Below, piece by piece: positions 1-9,071 of a stretch of DNA of 64,000 nt (the first letter of the stretch is position 1; the number at the start of each line of letters is the position of its first letter). Source of the DNA: Leishmania martiniquensis (Eukaryota; Euglenozoa; Kinetoplastea; Trypanosomatida; Trypanosomatidae); the NCBI RefSeq assembly GCF_017916325.1, contig NC_090156.1, positions 437,501 through 501,500 on the forward strand, read 5' to 3'. The notes under the pieces were generated by a model. It did not search any database, had not been told where the DNA came from, and saw only the letters and a list, made by a program, of their open reading frames with translations. The position numbers and the translations under genes were made by a program.

Positions 1-1595
1 AGCACTCTTTCGATATAAGGCGAGCGCGACACGTCTCGCAGTCGCACACCAACGTCGGAGCGTCGCAGTAGTCGCACTGTAATGCGCTCGTACACGGCAC
101 TGCTGGCGCTCGCGTACGGGTCGTAGCCGAGCCGCAGTCGCAGGCGGTTGAATGGGCCGTTGCGGATGAGGTACGTGAAACACTGCATCACTTGCTTGTT
201 GCGGTACGCGCGCGGACACAGACCTGACTCTAACATGGCGTCCTGCAGGTCCTGCACCACCCACGACGGCCGCTCCGCCAGCAGCCGCACCATCATTTGG
301 ACCTCAGGCGGGTCGCTGCTGAGGCCACCGTCGAGGGAGCTTCCCATCGAGCGCAGGAAGCTGTCGTGCGCCGCCTGCCGCGTCGGCAACAAGGACGACT
401 CCTCAGCGCTGATACTGATCGTCGGTAGCGTTGCTAAATCGTACTGCGCCGTTGCCGAGTCACCGTTGCCTTCCACCGCGAGCCTGTCACCCCCCGACGC
501 TGTTGCTGCAGAGGCGGCCGCCACGGTGGTGTTCGGGTCTCTGCCGGGCTCGTACCGCACCTCAAACGGGGCCCGCGAGCTCAGGAAGTGCTGCGGTGGG
601 AAGACGTCCGCGCCGCAGAGCGACGGCGCTGCCTGCAGCTGCTCCGGTGTGAACAGCGCAAACGTAAAGTCGGCTGGACGTGCCAGCTCCATCTCGCGCG
701 ACACCACCCCAATAACTTCTGCGCTCAAGCCACTCTTTTCGGGCGTCTCACGCGCGTCTCTGTTGTCGTGCGCAGATCCCCTTCGGTCCTCTTCGACCTC
801 GACTACGTCCTCCTCGCGAAGCACCGCGTTGGTGAGGGGGTCACGGTACCGGCGGATGCAGCGGCGCTGTCGAACCTGCAGCAGCAGGTCGTTACGGTAG
901 TACCCGTTGACGAGCAACTGCGGCTCAGTCGAGGCAAACACTTCGCGACGGCGACGCTTCTGCGCTCGCAGGTGCGCCGCCTCCGCTGCACCTTTTTCAC
1001 CCTGTGCATCCGTGCACCCACCCCAGACGAACTCACGGTCACTTACACCATCCTCCTCATCGTTGTTGTCGTCGTCGCTGTCCCAGTTTGTGCTGCGCCA
1101 CCCGCTGAAGATCGGTACCGTGCAGTAGTGGCGTTGATGGCGCGTGAGGAGGCGCAGCTTCCGCTGCTGGCCGCCCGCCGCCTGGACAGCGGCCCGCTTC
1201 GACACGGTGGACGGAAGGGCACGGGATGCACTGTCGTCGCTGTGCCCGCCGCTACTGCTACTCTGCACGTCGTCGCCGTTCTCATCCTCTCCTTCCAGCT
1301 CGCCGGCGTCACCCTGCGCGCTGCCCACATCTCCGCGAGCGGTCGGCTGCTGTGGCGTAGCGCTGTGGAGACACGGAGCGACAAACGAGGCAGGCAGGAA
1401 GGCCTCCAGCTCGCGCCGCTGTCCCGCGTATGCCGACGTGCTTGACTGATCTGCACCGTCGAGCATGCCGGACAATGTGGTGACGGTTGGTGCCATCGTG
1501 AAGGGCAGTTCAACGCTGATGTAGCTTCGAAACGCCGGCATGCCGGGCTGCTCACCGCCAGTGGCAGTAGCCGGCGAGCTGTTTAGGGCAGTCAT
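1..1595 (-). CDS. TFIIIC tau95 / GTF3C5-like subunit (C-terminus cut by window edge)
   Basis: An open frame of about 531 codons runs from an ATG at 1593-1595 off the left edge. I read it as the tau95 (yeast Tfc1, human GTF3C5) subunit of the RNA polymerase III factor TFIIIC. Seen: an N-terminal strand SYISVELPF (from residue 24), an acidic insert (about 75-215), then EPQLLVNGYYRNDLLLQVR (about 224-242) and SAEVIGVVSREMEL (about 291-304). These have the order and spacing of the two halves of the tau95 dimerisation barrel. Residues about 433-510 hold LLAERPSWVVQDL, then YLIRNGPFNRLRLRLGYDP, matching the family's DNA-binding winged helix (human: an RPIWSR motif, then GPW..LW.R.GYDPR). In other eukaryotes this subunit helps bind the A box of tRNA genes. 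The acidic insert is larger than usual. The family match rests on remembered family motifs, not a search. Confidence 0.8.
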   Translation of the reverse strand, partial: MTALNSSPATATGGEQPGMPAFRSYISVELPFTMAPTVTTLSGMLDGADQSSTSAYAGQRRELEAFLPASFVAPCLHSATPQQPTARGDVGSAQGDAGELEGEDENGDDVQSSSSGGHSDDSASRALPSTVSKRAAVQAAGGQQRKLRLLTRHQRHYCTVPIFSGWRSTNWDSDDDNNDEEDGVSDREFVWGGCTDAQGEKGAAEAAHLRAQKRRRREVFASTEPQLLVNGYYRNDLLLQVRQRRCIRRYRDPLTNAVLREEDVVEVEEDRRGSAHDNRDARETPEKSGLSAEVIGVVSREMELARPADFTFALFTPEQLQAAPSLCGADVFPPQHFLSSRAPFEVRYEPGRDPNTTVAAASAATASGGDRLAVEGNGDSATAQYDLATLPTISISAEESSLLPTRQAAHDSFLRSMGSSLDGGLSSDPPEVQMMVRLLAERPSWVVQDLQDAMLESGLCPRAYRNKQVMQCFTYLIRNGPFNRLRLRLGYDPYASASSAVYERITVRLLRRSDVGVRLRDVSRSPYIERV

Positions 1596-3126
1596 ATGGC
1601 GCAGCTAGGCACACACAGTTTGCGCTGCGGAAGATACTGACCACTGGCCCGTCCCTCCCCCGGGAGGCGGATATGCAAAAAAGGTGTTGTTATATTCGAG
1701 AGAGGCAGGCAGAGGGTGGTGAGGGTGTAGGGGATGTTGGCTTGTGTGTGCGTGGGTGGGGTGGGGGTGACGGGGTGTGGGTATGGAAGGGTGAGAGAAG
1801 GCGCGCCGACAAGGGGGGTGCGCCGCGCACAATGGATACGATCACTGTCCCCTTCCCCTCCCTCTTTCTCCCCCGCTACCTCAAAACCACCTCCCTTTTT
1901 CCCTTCACATCATACCGCTGTACCCCCGACACGCGTGCATGTGCCCTTTCTTGGCGTGCGTCGGTGATGGGGGAGTGCCAGTGTGAAGAAGAGGTGCGCG
2001 TGTGTGGGGAGGTGTGTTTGTGGGGGGGAAGCGAATATGCCGTACCCGCGCGACCAACGTGGGCGGACGCCGAGCGTCGCTGACCCCCCGCACGTGTACC
2101 TCGACAACGGCGTTCCCCCTCCTTCCTTTCTTGGCGACGTGTACGACCCGCATACGTTGTGTTCCAAGTGCAGTGAGAAGAGTGGGATGCCAACAGCATC
2201 GGACATGGGGAGGGGGAGGGGAGCTCTGAGACATACAACACATGTCGTTGTGTGTGTGTGTCCCCTCCTCCATCTCTCTGCGCGCGCGCATGGGGGTGGG
2301 GGTGGGGAGTGGGGGACAGGAGAACATACACGAGTGGGGACCGACACAACGAACATGAGTGGGAGGAAGGGGGGAGGGGGAATGGTGAGGAGGCTATGTA
2401 CAAAGGGCGTCAATGATCAACACAAATGCAAAGGGGAGGGGAGGGGGGGGTGCAGTCACCCCGCATCGCCAGCCGCTGCTGCCGCACAGCACCGAGCACA
2501 GACATGCACGGAACACAGGAAACAGACCCGACAGAGCGAACACACACACACACCGACACGGGGTGCCGGATGGGGACCTTCAACGGAGGACGACGCGACT
2601 GAAGAAGGCATACACCAAAGGGGGGAGGTAAAGGCAGCGGAGGGAGGGGGGGAAGAGTAGAAAAAGAGGCATGCCCGCTGCACATGCACAGAGAAGTGTA
2701 TGCGCCGCGCTACTGACCGCAGGCCCCGCCCCGCAATGCGGCTGCCCCTCCTTCCACTTTCTCTGCACCCCACCCCCTCTTACTCACTGCACCCCCCCGT
2801 TAAGTTCCGTTCTGGCTGGACGATTGCTTGAGGGGGGGGGGTGATCCCAGAGGGCGGTGGAGAGGGCCCCGGGGGGGGGGAAGGGGGGGAGAGGAGCTTC
2901 CGGACATGCGCCCGCCCGCGAACAAACGCGAAGACGCTGCGGATGTGAGCGGTGGAGACCGGAAGCAGCAGCAGCTGCATGAATGGTATTACAGCACATA
3001 CGCACGTACACGCATTGACTGCTTCACCAACACGCCACCATCATCCTCTGCAAAGCAAGGAAAGGGTCGAACACCATCGCTTTCGACCTCCCTCTTCCCT
3101 TCATCACCCACGTACTGTTGTCTGCG
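1596..3126. other. Intergenic spacer with trans-splice tract and G-runs
   Basis: This holds the presumed 3'UTR of the IQ/TPR gene (right part) and the 5'UTR of the TFIIIC-like gene (left part). A sense-strand polypyrimidine tract lies around 1665-1733. Long plus-strand G runs sit at about 2831-2890, and CA/GT repeats are scattered. No convincing gene: the open frames here are repeat-driven. Confidence 0.7.
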
Positions 3127-6100
3127 TCATAACGTGCGTGCCGCGCGGCGGCGCTGGTGCTTGCGGAACGTGTCTTGGATGACTGTCGCTGCCTCCTGCT
3201 TTGCATGCATGCGCTGCCACTCTTGGTGAGCCTGCCGCAGTCGCGCTGCCGTCCGCTGCGCCTGCACACGCCGCCAAAAGCATTGGATGACAATGGAGGC
3301 ATGATCCAGCATGTCTTGCAGCAGAACATGCTCCTGCCGCTCCGCCTCGGCGGTGGCGCGCCACAGGGGCCAACTTCGCCGTACCAGCCAGCCGCGAATG
3401 TGGCATTGCAGTCGCGTGGCTGCGGCCTGTCTCCGCTGGCGGTTCTTGACACGGTGGGTATCGCGGTAGTGACGCCAGCAATCTTGCAGAAGTCGCGCAG
3501 CCTGCTCGCGGTGGTGCAGCACCGCGGCCCTCGCGACCTGCTGACGAGACTTGTGGCAGCGATAGGCGCGCTGAATCGAAACGGCGGCGGCGCGCATCCG
3601 CTCCGCCTTTCGAAGGCGCGCATCGCCACCTCCGCGCTGCTGATACTGCGCATTGAGCCAGAAGAGCTCTCGCACCACCTCGGCCGGGTCCGCCTTCTCC
3701 GCGAACTCCTGGTGGCTCGCAAGCACCCGCTCCAGCTCCGCTTGCTTTAAATCGGCGAGCTGCTGCCGCGCCCTCGCGCAGCGGTACGCGCACTGAATAG
3801 CGACCGCAGCACGCTGCTGCTGTGCCGCCAACGCAGCCGTCTGCCGCGCCTCCTCGCGAGCCTGCGCCACAAGCCCACGTACGTACAAGCGCTCGTAGTG
3901 GCCACGGTAGACCGCCTGAATCTTTGTGGCGGCCACGTTCCGATTCAGGAAGCGATGCCGCGCCGCCTCGGTCAGCTGCCCCACGAGGTAGTCGCGAAGA
4001 CGATCGCGCGCCAGCACCTGCGCCTGACGCGTGCGCACGAAGGAGTTCACCGACGACACGTGCGCCTTCCACTGCATGGCGTAGTACACCTCGAGCGCGG
4101 CCTCCTCACGGCGAATAATACGACGTCGCGCGAGCTCGTACCGGGCAAGCTGCATGCGCCACCACGTCTTGATTCGAACCGCCGCCTCAAGGCGCTTCTG
4201 CCTCACGATACGCAAACGTGCGGCGCACCGCACCGCCATCATCATGCGCCAGAAGCACTGCAGTACCAGCGCCGCTTCTGCATCACGGGCCCGCTCCTTG
4301 ATACGCTGGCTCAGCTCGCGGTGCAGCTGCCGCCGAAAGTGCCATGAACGCCACGCGCGTTGGATGCACACCGCAGTGACAGACAAGGCTTTCCAATCTT
4401 CTTGCTCCTCTTTCAGCGCCTTGCGGGTGACGTGTCCGCGCCAGAGCGACTGGATCATGACGGCCGCTTCCTGCCGACGCATGCGCCGCATCTTCTTCAG
4501 GTGCTCGCCGCGGTAGTAAGCGTCCGTTTCCTTCGCGCGCTGACGACGCTGGAAGTCAGCCCACGCGCGTTGAATGCCGCGGGCAGCGGCGTCCTCTAGG
4601 CGAAGCCCACGCGCACTGCGTAGCTCAGCTAGCTGCGCCCGTGCTCTATACACACGGTACGCACGCGTGATAACGTCAGCGGCTGCTGCCTCGCGGCGCA
4701 TGCGCGCGACCGTATCCTTCGCCGCGGCACAGCGCCACCCTCGCTGCAACACGCACGCGGCAGCCGTGCGTCGCGCCATCTCGCGTTCTTTAGCCGCGAT
4801 ACAATATGCAGCGCGCCGCTCCAGTGACATCTCCAGTCGCGCCGCAAACCCACGACCGACCCGTTGCCACACTCTGGCGAGGATATCATGGCGCTGGTAA
4901 ATGCGGCGCACACTAGCCACGAGTCGGTCACTGAGGCATGCCGTGCAGCACGCCTGCAGGACAACGATTGCGCGCGCCTGGATCCTCTGCTTCTGCTGCT
5001 GACGCAGAAGATCGGCATGGTAGGCGGCGAACTCGCGAGCTTTCGCCGCCTGCCAGCACTGACGTAGCCACCGCTGAACGCGCGAGGCTGCGCGGATGCG
5101 CTTTTGCTGGAGCCTGTACTCCAGGAACGCGCGCCGCACCACCCTCATGCGGTACCAGCGCTGGATGCGCGTTACCCGGCGCACGAGTCGGTCACGCTCC
5201 GCCTGCAGACGCGCGAGGTGGATTTTGGCGACGTGGCACCGCCAGAGGCTCTGCAGCTGCGTCGCCGCCCGGCACCGGCGCGCCTCTAGCATGGCCAAAA
5301 AGGCACTCAAGACGCGCTGTTGACCGTAGTAAGCGGAGCAGATGGCACGGCACGCGCTCTGGATCATCACCAGCCTGCCCTGCATCGCGGCCGAACGTAC
5401 CTCCTGGTCACGGCGGTACACGCGGTAGTAAGAGTACCACGCACGAGTGAGGTAGCCGCGCATGGCGGCCTGAATGTGAACGGCGGCCTGGATACGGCGT
5501 TGGCGCGCATAGAGCTCCTCGAGCTCCGCCCGCTTCACGCGGTACTCCAGGTAGGCCTTCTGGATGCGACGGGCAGCTGTCTTGCGGCGGAACTGCCGCT
5601 GCTCGTCTTCCCTTCGGTTCGCCTCTGCTCTGGCGGCGAGTAGTGCAGCTCGGCGCTCGCAGAAAGAACGGTAGCCGCGCTGGATAGTGCGGGCTGCATA
5701 GTAGAGTCGCGCCTGATTCGCACGGTACTCGCGGCGAATCTGCAGGCGCCGGAAAAACTGACGCGCCCGCGCTTGTAAGACACGGCAGGCGGCCTCATGC
5801 CGCGCCAACTCCTCGGCCTGCTGGCGAGCGCGCTCTTCCGCCTCGTGGGCATGTCGCACCCGTACACTCACGAGAAAGCGGCGCACTACGCGTTGGAGTC
5901 GCACAGAGGCAGCGATCAGGGTAGACACCCACGTCCGCGCCAGCACGCCACGCCAAATACGCTGAATCTGCACAGCGGCGCGACGACACCGCTCGACTTC
6001 AGTCCTTTCCTTGTCGCTGATAAGCTCGTTGAAGATTCGCTCGGCCAACGCCGCATCAGCTACGGCAGCGTCGAGCTGCTGCCTTCGGGCGAGGCTCTTC

Positions 6101-8433
6101 TGCCGTCTCAGCTGCCTCTTCTTCGCGTCCTGAAAGGCCCGCTGGCGGTCGTTGAATGCGTCTTGCGCCCGACCGCCGCGTGGCGGGTTCGGCGTAAGCC
6201 TAGCAGCGGCGCTGGCAGCTCCTGCGGTGAGGCTGGCGATGGAGGGGCGCAGACTGTCGCGTGACGCGGTTTTCAGAAGGGAGGTGTTCAACGTCCTGCC
6301 GCTGAATGTGCGACGCCCGAAGGGGTTCGTAGTGTCACAGCCGACCTTCTTTAGCGGCAGCGGTGCAGATGCATTGAGCTCTGCGAAGGGCGGAGTGTGC
6401 CGATTCATCGGTGGAAGGGCTGGCGGCGTTGTGGCTGTCAGGCTCGTGCCGCTGCTCTGCCCGTCGCTGATGGGAAGCGGCTCGAGTTCCGGCGGAGGTG
6501 GTCGCGACGCCAGCGTTGGGAGAGGTGCAGGCCAGGCGTTCTGCTGTTCACCGAGGTGCAAGGACGTCGGTGCTGACGGCAGCGGGGGAAGCGGCAAGCC
6601 GTGGCTGCTGGGCCGGCGGAACACTGATGGCGTTGGTGAAGCAGCATGGACGTTCGTGGTCAACGTAGGCGGCAGAGATGAGCGCTGCGGCCTGGTCTGC
6701 GGTGGTGGCAACACCGAGTAGTGAGACGGCGCTTCGCGCGCGGCGGGAGGGCCGGACTTCCCCATGTCCGCCATCGGCGTTGCAGCCGACAGTGCGCCAC
6801 AAGACGAGGGGCTCATTGGCGGTGGCATCTGGTGCGAGGCTGCCACATTGACACCTCTTCGATCTGCAGCGCCGGCAAAGGCTTTCGTTGGCGAAGAGCC
6901 AGTCCATGGCGGTGCTCCACGACTGTCTCTGTTTCCCTCCTCTCGTCCGGCTTTGCCACCGCGCATGTTCGCTACCTCACTCGGCGCTGCTACGTACAAC
7001 TTCTCCTCCGCGAGAAATGCGGCCGTGGCCGGGTGCCGAAGTGCCCGCATCACCTGCTCAATCGTGCGACAGAATGCCGGGACGAGGCGGTAGCGGTGAC
7101 ATACCTGGATAGCTTCCTGGAAGGCACACTGCTGGGCGGCGGTGTTGCCGCTGGCGGTGTCGCGTCGCTCCAGTGAGGCGCCAAAGCTGTAGTACGCCAC
7201 CGCGAGCATTTTGGCCGTGCGCACCTGCGCATCCTTGGCCTGTTGCTGCTGCGCGCGCAGATCAGCTTCGTTGGTCGCTGTCGCCGCCGCGGGAGCACTG
7301 GAGCACTCTAGGAGTGCTTGCTGCAGCAGCGGAAGTACTCGCTCGCACACGTGCGCCGCCTCCGCGTGCTGCCCTAGCTCGTTCAGCACGGTACACAGGT
7401 TCAGATAAGTGGAGGCGATACCCGTCACATCGCTGCTGCTACCGTTGCTGTGCCTTTGCTCCGCCTTCGCCCAGACTTCAGCAGCGGCGTCGCCATGAAC
7501 TCGGCGACTTTCGTCCAACTGAGTCTGTGTCTGTATCGCCATACGCAGAAATATCACAGCAGCGCCGGGCCGCCCACGACGCTGCTCCAGACAGCCGAGG
7601 TGGTTCAGCGTGGCGGCGCGGAGGGACAGGCGCAACTGCTGGTCATGCGGTGTTGGGCCAAAGCACGCACGGAAAGCCGCCGCTGCGGCTGCGGTGGAAT
7701 GCGTCACCTCGTCGTGCGCGTGCTCCAGCGGGTCGGGGACAGTGGAATCAGCAGCTGTCGCCACCGACGGGGACTTGGGCTGCCGCGCAGATGACTGCAA
7801 AAGCTTGCGCCACCACCACTGCCCAGAGACCGCAGCGCCATCACTCTGGACACCACCTCCTGCGCCATCCACGGGAGAATCGTCTTGCTGCGCATCCTGG
7901 CCTCCGTCGGTGAGGAACATGGCGCGGTTGAGGAAGAACGCCGCGCTATCGTACTGCGCATGATGGAGGGCCATCACGGCGTAGCTGTTGCACCGCAGCA
8001 CCACCTCTTGCGCCTGCAGGCAGACGTGCATTGGCAGAGCCACGTCCCCATTGTCCGTCAGGGGCACGTAGTCCTCTTCTACCTCCTTGGTGCTCGGTGC
8101 ACCACACCGCGCCTTCGTGGAGCGGTGGCGGGAGGTCTTCTTTGCCAGAGCACGCCGTCGCTCTGCCAAGGCGTTATCTACAGCGACCGCGTTAGCTTGC
8201 CGCAGCAGTAGCGCGGACTCGATGCTCTTGACACACTCGGCGTAATTGCCCTGCTCCTCGAACATGCTCGCCATCCGCTGTAGGAAGCACAATGAGGAAA
8301 GCAGCTCACCATCATCAGTGTAGGGGCCACTCGGTGCTCGCCGCAGGTGTGCTTCGTCCCCCGTCTTCCAGTGTATGACAGCTCGCCTGTCGTGCGTGAC
8401 GCCAGACGCAGCGGCAGCGGTGGTGGTGCGCAT
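3127..8433 (-). CDS. TPR and multi-IQ-motif (calmodulin-binding) protein
   Basis: This encodes 1768 residues from an ATG at 8433. Residues about 50-450 contain TPR-like helical pairs such as LCFLQRMASMFEEQGNYAEC and STYLNLCTVLNELGQHAEAA. A proline/serine-rich linker follows (about 450-760). From about residue 821 to the end I count roughly 25 IQ motifs of the form AAxxIQxxxRxxxxR, for example AAVQIQRIWRG, AATQLQSLWRC and AATKIQAVYRG, spaced about 35-45 residues apart. IQ motifs bind calmodulin or calmodulin-like light chains, so the tail is probably a long helix coated by such proteins. The repeat number recalls ASPM and myosin necks, but there is no motor or calponin-homology domain. A cytoskeletal, flagellar or basal-body role is likely but inferred. 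The gene is complete. Confidence 0.9.
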   Translation of the reverse strand: MRTTTAAAASGVTHDRRAVIHWKTGDEAHLRRAPSGPYTDDGELLSSLCFLQRMASMFEEQGNYAECVKSIESALLLRQANAVAVDNALAERRRALAKKTSRHRSTKARCGAPSTKEVEEDYVPLTDNGDVALPMHVCLQAQEVVLRCNSYAVMALHHAQYDSAAFFLNRAMFLTDGGQDAQQDDSPVDGAGGGVQSDGAAVSGQWWWRKLLQSSARQPKSPSVATAADSTVPDPLEHAHDEVTHSTAAAAAAFRACFGPTPHDQQLRLSLRAATLNHLGCLEQRRGRPGAAVIFLRMAIQTQTQLDESRRVHGDAAAEVWAKAEQRHSNGSSSDVTGIASTYLNLCTVLNELGQHAEAAHVCERVLPLLQQALLECSSAPAAATATNEADLRAQQQQAKDAQVRTAKMLAVAYYSFGASLERRDTASGNTAAQQCAFQEAIQVCHRYRLVPAFCRTIEQVMRALRHPATAAFLAEEKLYVAAPSEVANMRGGKAGREEGNRDSRGAPPWTGSSPTKAFAGAADRRGVNVAASHQMPPPMSPSSCGALSAATPMADMGKSGPPAAREAPSHYSVLPPPQTRPQRSSLPPTLTTNVHAASPTPSVFRRPSSHGLPLPPLPSAPTSLHLGEQQNAWPAPLPTLASRPPPPELEPLPISDGQSSGTSLTATTPPALPPMNRHTPPFAELNASAPLPLKKVGCDTTNPFGRRTFSGRTLNTSLLKTASRDSLRPSIASLTAGAASAAARLTPNPPRGGRAQDAFNDRQRAFQDAKKRQLRRQKSLARRQQLDAAVADAALAERIFNELISDKERTEVERCRRAAVQIQRIWRGVLARTWVSTLIAASVRLQRVVRRFLVSVRVRHAHEAEERARQQAEELARHEAACRVLQARARQFFRRLQIRREYRANQARLYYAARTIQRGYRSFCERRAALLAARAEANRREDEQRQFRRKTAARRIQKAYLEYRVKRAELEELYARQRRIQAAVHIQAAMRGYLTRAWYSYYRVYRRDQEVRSAAMQGRLVMIQSACRAICSAYYGQQRVLSAFLAMLEARRCRAATQLQSLWRCHVAKIHLARLQAERDRLVRRVTRIQRWYRMRVVRRAFLEYRLQQKRIRAASRVQRWLRQCWQAAKAREFAAYHADLLRQQQKQRIQARAIVVLQACCTACLSDRLVASVRRIYQRHDILARVWQRVGRGFAARLEMSLERRAAYCIAAKEREMARRTAAACVLQRGWRCAAAKDTVARMRREAAAADVITRAYRVYRARAQLAELRSARGLRLEDAAARGIQRAWADFQRRQRAKETDAYYRGEHLKKMRRMRRQEAAVMIQSLWRGHVTRKALKEEQEDWKALSVTAVCIQRAWRSWHFRRQLHRELSQRIKERARDAEAALVLQCFWRMMMAVRCAARLRIVRQKRLEAAVRIKTWWRMQLARYELARRRIIRREEAALEVYYAMQWKAHVSSVNSFVRTRQAQVLARDRLRDYLVGQLTEAARHRFLNRNVAATKIQAVYRGHYERLYVRGLVAQAREEARQTAALAAQQQRAAVAIQCAYRCARARQQLADLKQAELERVLASHQEFAEKADPAEVVRELFWLNAQYQQRGGGDARLRKAERMRAAAVSIQRAYRCHKSRQQVARAAVLHHREQAARLLQDCWRHYRDTHRVKNRQRRQAAATRLQCHIRGWLVRRSWPLWRATAEAERQEHVLLQDMLDHASIVIQCFWRRVQAQRTAARLRQAHQEWQRMHAKQEAATVIQDTFRKHQRRRAARTL

Positions 8434-9071
8434 GGTGCGTCTTGGTGCCCGTATGCATGCATGGATGTACTAGGATCCCTATCTCGATGCCACCACCCGG
8501 TTCAAAGACACACACGCACACCCAATGGTGCGTATGTATATGAGCACGCGCCACTGTATCCGTGTGTGTGTGTGTGGTAGTGGTGGTGGTGCAAGATACA
8601 GCGACGCAGGTGCACGCCAGCGCAATAGGAGACAATCTATATATGTGCGCCTGCGTATGTGTGTAGACAAGGTGGAGCACAAGTTTACCGTAAGGTCTCA
8701 CAGAACCCCTGCAGAGGCTTCCCTACCGCCCTCCGCGAACAAAAAAGCAGAAGACCGAAGAAGACGCGAAGAAGTGAGGAATGCACACACACACACACCC
8801 AAAGACGGAGACAGGGACACACTCTCTTAGAAATAGATGTATCCGTATGGGCGTGAAAGGGCGAGGAGGACACCTGTCTTACCCTGGCGGTAGTCCGACC
8901 AGCGGTGCAGAAGATCGACGCGCTATGGCATACGTGAGCTCCCTTTCTTTTTTAAAGCTTCTTTCCACACTGACTCTCTGCTTGCGTTGCTTTGTTGCAT
9001 GCCATCGCTGTCGACGGCGCCGCAGCCCACCAACGTGTCGCACGAGCCAACTGGACGACGCAGCCGCGGCA
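8434..9071. other. Intergenic spacer
   Basis: A short spacer between the WD40 gene stop (9072) and the IQ/TPR gene start (8433). It has CA/GT repeats and a purine-rich plus strand at 8739-8785, which is the sense-strand polypyrimidine tract for the IQ/TPR gene. Nothing else seen. Confidence 0.7.
8731..8785 (-). promoter_or_regulatory. Candidate trans-splice acceptor of the IQ/TPR gene
   Basis: A pyrimidine-rich sense strand (8739-8785) is followed by a first AG at 8731-8732. That would give a 5'UTR of about 300 nt ahead of the ATG at 8433. Confidence 0.4.

Noticed and set aside
148..900. Plus-strand 250-codon frame
   Set aside because: It is the antisense shadow of the TFIIIC-like gene; the minus frame has the protein-like content and family motifs.
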